Shown here: positions 13,824 to 19,542 of the stretch, one piece after another | Numbering within the stretch: the first letter of the stretch is position 1 | Layout of the letters: every line of letters begins with the position of its first letter | Assembly (NCBI GenBank): GCA_002506745.1 | Contig: DAYE01000070.1 | Coordinates: 4,666-24,207 of the forward strand | Reading direction: 5' to 3' | From: Euryarchaeota archaeon UBA33 | GTDB lineage: Archaea; Thermoplasmatota; E2; DHVEG-1 | Length of the DNA: 19,542 nt | Notes under the pieces: model-generated | Databases searched by the model: none | Seen by the model: only the letters and a program-made list of their open reading frames with translations | What the model was told of the DNA's origin: nothing | Translations under genes and position numbers: made by a program

Positions 13824-15875
13824 TTATTTTTGTTTTTTGTAGTAATCCTCGATACTTCGTGGGACGGTATCCTTTGGGAACAATTGTTCTTTTTGTTTCT
13901 TTGGACCAAAAAGTCCAGCGATTAAAATCCCAAATCCGAGCCCCGCGATTCCACCGATTAATGCGAAGAGGATGAATAACCCGATATACCGGGTCGGTCC
14001 AAAATTCCAGGATATAACAGGGTTTTTATCAGGGATACCCACATAGCGGGAGGACTCAGCACCATAGGGGGTGGTGAATCGTAACGCTCCAGCGATTAAA
14101 TCAGCGTATTTATAGTACACAATCGCGGTATCAAGGGATGATTCGTTGGCTAGACTCTGCCCGTACTCATAATAACTCACTGCAAGAACAGGCTCAATGC
14201 CAAGGGTTCTGCTTTCTGTGATGCTGACACTAGCTTGTCCTCTGGCTCGTTCTACCTTATCATCGGTGACTCCGTCAACGAGTTCTAAGGCAAGATTTGC
14301 CTTCACAAGCGCTTCAAACGAGCCGAACAACGCGGCAGCAGAATATCCTTTTTCTTGTTCGCTGCGAGCGGTCTCAAGAAGAGCCTTTGCGTCGTTGAGA
14401 TAGTCTGATGTCGCCCCCATTTCGTTTAATATAATCTCGGAGTATGTAATCGCTTGTTGCGCATCATCAAGATATTCTTCTGCAAGGCTTGTTATCATTG
14501 TTTCGTTAATCTCCCCGGAATCATGAAACGGGGTGGAGATGTTCAACCACCAATGGACACTTTCGATTCGCTCTTGGGCATAGGCGACGTTGTACAACGC
14601 AGTGAAATAATCAGTATTTTGAAAACTCGTGTTTGACTCAGAAAGGTACGATGCAGCCTCATTGACGCGTTGTTGTGCTGCACCAACACATTGTAACGTT
14701 ACCATCCCATTGATGGAAGCATTCTTCGCCAACTTAGTATTGTTTTGATAGTTTCGAACTGTTTGATTAATAAGAGATTGGACTAATTCTTCTTGGTTCT
14801 CAGAGTTAAAATATCGACAGATATAGGTGACAAAATGGGAGTCAATGAGGCATTGGAATGATTTACTCGTGCTCGTATAATACACTTCTTCATCATACCA
14901 GTGTGATGATTCATCAAGACGATCGGAGGCTGTGTTCAGATAATCAGTCACCTGATTCTTATAATAATTTGGATATCTGTTTGGTATCGTTGTGTCATTA
15001 AACATTTCACTTGCGTTTCGATAAGACTGCCGTGCCTCATCCAAGAGATTTGTTGCTAAGGGTTTCATCGCGGCGAAATAATCTTCTGTGGTGACGCTAT
15101 CAGGGGATTCTTTGACAGGGAAGGTCCAACCGGTGAAATAAAGGAGTGCATCGTTTATATCTTCAACCTCAAAGACGTCCATTCCATAATTCGTCTGGGC
15201 ATACTCGGTGACATTTCGAGTGACAGGATAGGTATTCTGCCAGGTGACTCCATTGATGTTTTGATATTCGGTGACCATCTCTGTGTACGTCGTTTGTCCT
15301 TTTGGTATTAAAAACCGTGTTGCTCCCACGCTATGGGCTGCATCAATTTTATAGGGGATTCCTCCGATAGGACCGATGCTTCCATCTGGATTGATCATTC
15401 CAGTCATTACCGTAGTGTTGTCTAGCGTCCAATTTTCTAAGAGTGATATCACTGCAATCGTCATCATCGCTCCCGCAGAGGGGCCACCAATCATCGGAGA
15501 TGTCGTACGCACGACGAAGAAGAAATCACAGATGAGAGGATCAAGGTGTGGTCGTGTATCCATGCTTACCAAGGCACTAGCAACTTTAACGGCAAGGCGA
15601 GCGGACCCTTGCATATCCACATCTGTGAGAGGAAGTGTATCAACGAACACCCGTCCGCTTCCATTTCCTTGGATTGTGACGGTAATTGTTGAAATCACAC
15701 CGATATATCCAGTATCTAACTGAGATACCGCTGGCGCATAAACAGTGACATTACGATAGTCAAACGAGATATTTCCTTCTGATAGCCCTCCGGCTGGAAT
15801 ACCGACAGATATCGGTATAACAGAATGACTCAGGAGAAAAACGCCTATAAATATGAGGATAATCTGGTGCTTCAT
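13824..15875 (-). CDS. Secreted, membrane-anchored Lon-like serine protease (S16) without ATPase
   Basis: The protein resembles archaeal S16 proteases of the COG1750 kind. From the ATG at 15875 (GTG at 15881 is an alternative) it has 683 residues. A signal peptide (about 1-25) is followed by a Lon proteolytic domain (about 40-250) with the Ser-Lys dyad: Ser133 in GGPSAG and Lys176 in GGIPYKIDAA. A long, probably helical region (about 260-600) and a C-terminal membrane helix (about 629-656) with a short basic cytoplasmic tail complete it. There is no Walker motif, so it is ATP-independent and should cut proteins outside the cell. I count 14 Asn-X-Ser/Thr sites, fitting an N-glycosylated surface protein. 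It is followed by endA after 22 bases. A palindrome at 15885-15900 overlaps its leader. Confidence 0.88.
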   Translation of the reverse strand: MKHQIILIFIGVFLLSHSVIPISVGIPAGGLSEGNISFDYRNVTVYAPAVSQLDTGYIGVISTITVTIQGNGSGRVFVDTLPLTDVDMQGSARLAVKVASALVSMDTRPHLDPLICDFFFVVRTTSPMIGGPSAGAMMTIAVISLLENWTLDNTTVMTGMINPDGSIGPIGGIPYKIDAAHSVGATRFLIPKGQTTYTEMVTEYQNINGVTWQNTYPVTRNVTEYAQTNYGMDVFEVEDINDALLYFTGWTFPVKESPDSVTTEDYFAAMKPLATNLLDEARQSYRNASEMFNDTTIPNRYPNYYKNQVTDYLNTASDRLDESSHWYDEEVYYTSTSKSFQCLIDSHFVTYICRYFNSENQEELVQSLINQTVRNYQNNTKLAKNASINGMVTLQCVGAAQQRVNEAASYLSESNTSFQNTDYFTALYNVAYAQERIESVHWWLNISTPFHDSGEINETMITSLAEEYLDDAQQAITYSEIILNEMGATSDYLNDAKALLETARSEQEKGYSAAALFGSFEALVKANLALELVDGVTDDKVERARGQASVSITESRTLGIEPVLAVSYYEYGQSLANESSLDTAIVYYKYADLIAGALRFTTPYGAESSRYVGIPDKNPVISWNFGPTRYIGLFILFALIGGIAGLGFGILIAGLFGPKKQKEQLFPKDTVPRSIEDYYKKQK

Positions 15876-15884
15876 GGACACGCC

Positions 15885-15900
15885 CCCAAATGAATTTGGG
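15885..15900. repeat. Perfect 16-base palindrome at the start of the Lon-like protease transcript
   Basis: CCCAAAT-GA-ATTTGGG has two perfect 7-base arms. It lies 9 bases ahead of the ATG at 15875. A TATA-like CTATAAGA on the minus strand (15913-15920) would start transcription near 15892, inside the palindrome. It could be a repressor site. In RNA it could fold as a 6-base-pair hairpin with a four-base loop that ties up part of the G-rich SD. Confidence 0.5.
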
Positions 15901-16112
15901 TTACATAATACATCTTATAGAAATAGATTACTGTGCTGTTCTTGTATCATGATTTAATCAAGTTTGTATTCATGGTGTATAAAAATCATCGATTTCAAGG
16001 TCGCGGTTTTCTCCCCGATATTCTTAAGTAGGTTTACAGGGTACCATCTCTCGTTTAAACCATCCACTCAATAGATTAAAAGAGACCTGTTGGGAACTGG
16101 AGGGAACACAAT
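15901..16112. promoter_or_regulatory. Divergent intergenic region with pycB promoter
   Basis: The region separates the Lon-like protease (minus) and pycB (plus). For pycB the best TATA box is TTTAAA at 16054-16059, with transcription starting near 16083 and a strong SD GGAGGG at 16099-16104, 8 bases before the ATG. A second TATA-like GTGTATAAAAA lies at about 15976-15985. A perfect 11-base palindrome TGATT-T-AATCA is at 15950-15960. No ORF or RNA gene is seen here. Confidence 0.5.
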
Positions 16113-17933
16113 ATGGTGCAACTACATGAAATGATTCTGCGAGATGGACATCAATCGCTACTCGCGACACGAATGCGAACAGAAGATATGCTGCCAATTG
16201 CAGAAAAACTTGACGAGGTCGGGTTTTTCTCACTAGAGATCTGGGGTGGTGCTACCTACGACGTATGTATCAGATACCTCAACCAGGATCCATGGGAGCG
16301 ATTAAATAAACTGAAAAAAGCAATGCCAAACACGCCTCTGCAGATGCTGGAGCGGGCGATGAACATTGTCGCATACTGGAACTTCCCTGACGATGTGGTA
16401 AAGAAATTCATTTATCTTGCGAAAAAAAACGGATGTGATTATTTCCGTATCTTTGATGCACTTAACGATCTTCGCAACATGAAAGTCCCGATGCAGGCAG
16501 CGAAAGAAAACGGCGGTCACGTCCAAGCATGTCTGAGTTATACGATTTCACCGATTCATACCGTTGACTATTTCGTTGATAAATTCATTGAGCTGAAGAA
16601 GATGGGTGCTGATTCGGTCTGTATCAAGGACATGGCTGGGATGATCTCCCCAAAACGTGCCTATGATATTATTAAAGGGACCAAAGAGGCTGGTGTGAAC
16701 CTACCGATGGATCTTCACTCTCATTGCACGAGTGGGATGACCGGGATGGCGTATCAACGGGCAGTTGAAGCTGGAGCGGACATCTTGGATACATCGATAT
16801 CGCCAATCTCAGGAGGAACAGCCGCTCCTGCTACGGAAAGTGTTGTTGCCGCATTACAAGGAACAGAATGGGACACAAAGTATGATTTAGAGTTGCTTAT
16901 TGAATGTCGTACCTATTTCCTCAAAGTCTGGGAGAAATACCGACATCTTCATCGATTTGATGCGTTGAAGGTCGACCCGAGTGTTACCCTCCATCAGGTT
17001 CCAGGGGGGATGCTTTCAAATCTGATTTTCCAGCTTGAGGAACAGGGTGCGCGTGATAAATATCGACAGATTCTTGATGAGACCGCACGGGTGCGAGAAG
17101 AACTTGGTTTCCCACCCCTTGTGACACCGACCAGTCAAGTGGTTGGAGTTCAAGCAGTTATGAATGTATTGCATGGACGATATAAGGTTATTCCAAAAGA
17201 AACAAAGGATTACTGTCGTGGGATGTACGGTAAACCACCAGCGGAAATTAAACCAGAGATCATGAAAAAAGTCCTTGGCCCAACATGGAAAGAAGAAGTC
17301 ATTGAATGCCGACCATCAGACTTACTAGAACCACTCTGGGATCAAAAGAAAAAGGAACTAAAGGAAATCGACGGTGGGTCCCTGATCAAGAAAGAAGAAG
17401 ACATCATGACCTACATCCTTTATCCACAGGTCGGCTTGAAGTTCTTAAAAGGTCAAGCGATCGCAGAGTTTACCTCAGATGCACTCCCGTTGCCTATCGA
17501 TCACGTATTCACCAGAGCAATGGTAAAACAATCCTTCCCTGAAGTAAAACAACTCTGGCTTGAGACTCAACCACCAGAGAAACGAGGAGGCCCTGTGCAA
17601 ATCCCCACCGAGTTCCAAGTCGAGGTCGATGGAGAACCCTACGAAGTGAAGGTCATCCCCTCAGGCGGTTATCTTGTCGCAGGGGCTGCTGGTGCGGCTC
17701 CAGAAAAACCAAAGGACATCCAAGGTGGCATCAAATCAAACATGCAAGGAACCATCCTGAAAGTGAAAGTAAAGAAAGGCGATATAGTCAAGAAAGGAGA
17801 TGTCATCGCCACGATTGAGGCAATGAAGATGGAACAAGAGATAAAATGCGAAACCGAAGGGGAAGTAAAGGAAATCTTTTGTAAAGAAGGCGCTCCAGTG
17901 AGTAGTGGAGACATTCTCATGCAGATTCTGTAA
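16113..17933 (+). CDS. pycB: Pyruvate carboxylase subunit B (carboxyltransferase plus biotin carrier)
   Basis: Together with PycA this makes oxaloacetate from pyruvate, bicarbonate and ATP. The 606 residues hold a carboxyltransferase TIM barrel (about 1-280), the conserved carboxylase domain (about 285-470) and a biotinyl domain (about 535-606). Metal-site residues are Asp11 in LRDGHQSLLATR, Lys172 in IKDMAG (carbamylated in relatives) and His202 and His204 in DLHSHCTSG. The biotin attachment site is Lys572 in EAMKMEQ. The linker before the biotin domain is Ala/Gly/Pro-rich (GAAGAAPEKP), as usual. It is the first gene of a pycB-pycA-birA set, with a strong SD. Oxaloacetate decarboxylase alpha or a transcarboxylase 5S subunit look similar, but the adjacent biotin carboxylase and the absence of membrane subunits favour pyruvate carboxylase. 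Confidence 0.92.
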   Translation: MVQLHEMILRDGHQSLLATRMRTEDMLPIAEKLDEVGFFSLEIWGGATYDVCIRYLNQDPWERLNKLKKAMPNTPLQMLERAMNIVAYWNFPDDVVKKFIYLAKKNGCDYFRIFDALNDLRNMKVPMQAAKENGGHVQACLSYTISPIHTVDYFVDKFIELKKMGADSVCIKDMAGMISPKRAYDIIKGTKEAGVNLPMDLHSHCTSGMTGMAYQRAVEAGADILDTSISPISGGTAAPATESVVAALQGTEWDTKYDLELLIECRTYFLKVWEKYRHLHRFDALKVDPSVTLHQVPGGMLSNLIFQLEEQGARDKYRQILDETARVREELGFPPLVTPTSQVVGVQAVMNVLHGRYKVIPKETKDYCRGMYGKPPAEIKPEIMKKVLGPTWKEEVIECRPSDLLEPLWDQKKKELKEIDGGSLIKKEEDIMTYILYPQVGLKFLKGQAIAEFTSDALPLPIDHVFTRAMVKQSFPEVKQLWLETQPPEKRGGPVQIPTEFQVEVDGEPYEVKVIPSGGYLVAGAAGAAPEKPKDIQGGIKSNMQGTILKVKVKKGDIVKKGDVIATIEAMKMEQEIKCETEGEVKEIFCKEGAPVSSGDILMQIL

Positions 17934-17946
17934 ATGGTGATGTGGT

Positions 17947-19407
17947 ATGCTCAATAAAGTCCTGATTGCAAACCGGGGGGAAATAGCGATTCGTATCATG
18001 CGAGCCTGTAAAGAGTTCGGGATCGCAACCGTCGCGGTGTACTCAGACGCGGATCAACACGCGTTGTTTGTGAAATACGCTGACGAGAAGTTTAATATTG
18101 GACCAGGCCCAGCAAGTCAAAGTTATCTGAATAAACAGAAGATCATCGATGTTGCGTTGAAATCCGGTGCAGAAGGGATCCATCCTGGGTATGGGTTCAT
18201 GGCGGAGAACTCCGAGTTCGCTGAGATGTGTAAAAAAAACAACATCGAGTTCATCGGCCCGCCAGTTTCTGCGATGAAGCTGATGGGATCAAAAATTGAT
18301 TCGAAGAAATCCATGATCCAGGCTGGAGTCAAGGTCGTCCCTGGTGTGACTGAGGCGATCGCTGACCATGAACGGGCAAAAGACATTGCTCATGAGGTTG
18401 GCTATCCAGTGATGTTAAAGGCCTCTGCTGGTGGTGGTGGAATTGGGATCGTACAGGTCAATGACGAACAGCAGATGGAAAAAGCCCTTTCGACCGTCCG
18501 ACAGCTTGCGAAGAACTCGTTTGGGGATGATGCTGTTTTTATCGAAAAATTCATCGAGAACCCCCGTCATATCGAGTACCAAGTGATCGGGGATAAGAAA
18601 GGTCATCTGATTCACTGTTTTGAGCGGGAATGCAGCGTGCAACGACGTCATCAGAAACTCATCGAGGAGACGCCTTCTTGTGCATTGACCCCAGAGCTCC
18701 GTAAAGAAATCGGTGCGCAGGCAGTGCTTGCTGCAAAAACCGCTGGGTATTACAATGCAGGGACCTGCGAGTTCATGTTTAAGGACGGGAACTATTTTTT
18801 CCTTGAGATGAACACTCGGTTGCAGGTTGAGCATCCGATCACCGAGGTGACGACTGGTGTTGACCTCGCACGGGAGCAACTGCGTGTCGCCTCCGGGTTG
18901 GAGCTTGAATATGACCAGAAGGATATCCATCCGCGGGGTCATTCGATCGAATGCCGGATCAATGCAGAAGACCCGTTGAATAATTTCATGCCGGCTCCTG
19001 CGAAGATCATCCGGTATGCTGAGCCAGGTGGGCCGGGAATCCGTGTGGATTCTGGTGTGTACCCGGGTTTTACTATCCCTCCGTTTTATGATTCTATGAT
19101 TGCGAAACTCATTGTCTGGGGCGAGGATCGACCACGGGCGATAGAGCGGATGAAACGAGCGCTGTGGGAATTCCAGATCAGTGGCGTGCGTCACAACATC
19201 CCGTTCCACCAAGTGGTCATGAACAACCCGCAGTGGCGCTTAGGCGTCTATGATACGAGTTTCATCCCTCGCTATAACATCCTGGACCAGGTCGTGAAAT
19301 ATGTACAGGAGACTAAAGCGCAATCGACTGGTCCGAAGACCGCTGCTGCGATGGCCGCTGTGCAGGCGGTGATCATGGCTTCGAACAGTGGTTCACCGCA
19401 CAAATAA
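17947..19407 (+). CDS. pycA: Pyruvate carboxylase subunit A (biotin carboxylase)
   Basis: This ATP-grasp enzyme carboxylates the biotin carried by PycB. The 486 residues begin MLNKVLIANRGEIAIRIMRA and contain ATP-binding Lys117 and Lys158, the glycine loop AGGGGIGI (161-168), HIEYQ (208-212), ECSVQRRHQKLIEE (228-241), metal ligands Glu275 and Glu287, and the catalytic MNTRLQVEH (Arg291, Glu295). The biotin carboxylase fold ends near 450. The last 35 residues are an Ala-rich tail that does not hold a biotin site. It starts 13 bases after pycB, with GGTGAT (17936-17941) as SD 5 bases before the ATG. Base composition is more G/C-rich than in the left of the window. Acetyl/propionyl-CoA carboxylase is an alternative, made unlikely by the pycB neighbour. 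Confidence 0.93.
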   Translation: MLNKVLIANRGEIAIRIMRACKEFGIATVAVYSDADQHALFVKYADEKFNIGPGPASQSYLNKQKIIDVALKSGAEGIHPGYGFMAENSEFAEMCKKNNIEFIGPPVSAMKLMGSKIDSKKSMIQAGVKVVPGVTEAIADHERAKDIAHEVGYPVMLKASAGGGGIGIVQVNDEQQMEKALSTVRQLAKNSFGDDAVFIEKFIENPRHIEYQVIGDKKGHLIHCFERECSVQRRHQKLIEETPSCALTPELRKEIGAQAVLAAKTAGYYNAGTCEFMFKDGNYFFLEMNTRLQVEHPITEVTTGVDLAREQLRVASGLELEYDQKDIHPRGHSIECRINAEDPLNNFMPAPAKIIRYAEPGGPGIRVDSGVYPGFTIPPFYDSMIAKLIVWGEDRPRAIERMKRALWEFQISGVRHNIPFHQVVMNNPQWRLGVYDTSFIPRYNILDQVVKYVQETKAQSTGPKTAAAMAAVQAVIMASNSGSPHK

Positions 19408-19425
19408 GTGATTCTCACAGGTTGT

Positions 19426-19542
19426 ATGAAAGAATCAACTTATGTTAAAAAAACTACAGGGTTCTTAAATAATCTTGATTTTGTGAAAAAACCATTTGTT
19501 TTTGATGAACTGGATTCGACGAATTTGTCTGCGAAGGATCTT
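19426..19542 (+). CDS. birA: Biotin protein ligase, N-terminal fragment
   Basis: The ATG at 19426 opens a frame that runs off the window (39 residues). The segment VFDELDSTNLSAKDL matches the start of the biotin ligase catalytic domain, which in the family reads like E-x-DSTN-x-x-A. This enzyme makes biotinyl-AMP and transfers biotin to a lysine, here most likely Lys572 of PycB. There are only about 25 residues before the motif, too few for an N-terminal DNA-binding domain, so it should be the non-repressor type. It lies 18 bases after pycA in the same direction, so it is probably co-transcribed. The call rests on a short stretch plus the strong context. Confidence 0.8.
   Translation, partial: MKESTYVKKTTGFLNNLDFVKKPFVFDELDSTNLSAKDL

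Noticed and set aside
13802..13909. Longer start for endA
   Set aside because: It would overlap the 3' end of the Lon-like protease gene, and the added Lys/Asn/Thr-rich stretch is not part of the EndA fold.
15983..15995. AAATC-ATC-GATTT inverted repeat in the pycB upstream region
   Set aside because: Arms of only 5 bases in A/T-rich DNA; expected often by chance.
18415..19212. 265-codon open frame opposite pycA
   Set aside because: It is the antisense shadow of a strongly conserved gene in G/C-richer DNA. No signals or recognisable domain.
1..19542. tRNA, rRNA, CRISPR, insertion sequences, attachment sites
   Set aside because: All intergenic gaps are short. None holds a cloverleaf-like pattern, spaced direct repeats, or paired terminal inverted repeats with a transposase. 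Judged by eye only.

Overview
The window looks like an archaeal chromosome segment, most likely euryarchaeal and perhaps Thermoplasmatota-like; the lineage is an inference. The support is archaeal A/T-rich TATA-type elements about 15-65 bases ahead of many genes, Shine-Dalgarno (SD) sites matching the archaeal GGAGGTGAT consensus, a two-domain archaeal tRNA-splicing endonuclease, a secreted archaeal Lon-type serine protease without an ATPase, a Thermococcus-like glyoxylate reductase and a split (A/B subunit) pyruvate carboxylase. Coding density is high. I see no rRNA, tRNA, CRISPR array, insertion sequence or phage gene.

Left part (1-3361): the tail of an unknown gene, a 103-residue signal-peptide/membrane protein on the minus strand, a 39-codon small ORF with its own promoter and SD, and a LolD/MacB-type ABC exporter pair whose genes overlap by 4 bases. 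A 56-residue soluble protein (minus) and a 60-residue putative zinc-binding protein (plus) follow, divergently transcribed from a short shared promoter region.

Middle (3384-8914): a YgiQ-family radical SAM protein (minus) is divergent from surE (plus). surE converges on a CAX-type cation/proton antiporter (minus). That gene is divergent from a ThiI-like gene, which overlaps panE (ketopantoate reductase, CoA synthesis) by ATGA. The ThiI-like protein keeps the THUMP part but has lost the PP-loop ATP-binding motif and the usual cysteines.

Right-middle (9051-15875): a secreted, membrane-anchored, calcium-binding zinc-metalloprotease-like protein; gyaR (glyoxylate reductase); a metallo-beta-lactamase-fold hydrolase converging on gyaR with an 11-base overlap; then a minus-strand pair, secreted Lon-like protease followed by endA. 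A perfect 7+2+7 palindrome sits at the predicted start of the protease transcript.

Right end (16113-19542): pycB, pycA and the start of a biotin protein ligase gene, closely spaced on the plus strand. Together they encode a two-subunit pyruvate carboxylase (carboxyltransferase plus biotin carrier, and biotin carboxylase) and the enzyme that would attach its biotin. This would make oxaloacetate from pyruvate.

No obvious new multi-gene system stands out. The best leads are the catalytically stripped ThiI-like protein, the metalloprotease with an unusually spaced third zinc ligand, the operator-like palindrome ahead of the surface protease, and three very small genes with good expression signals.
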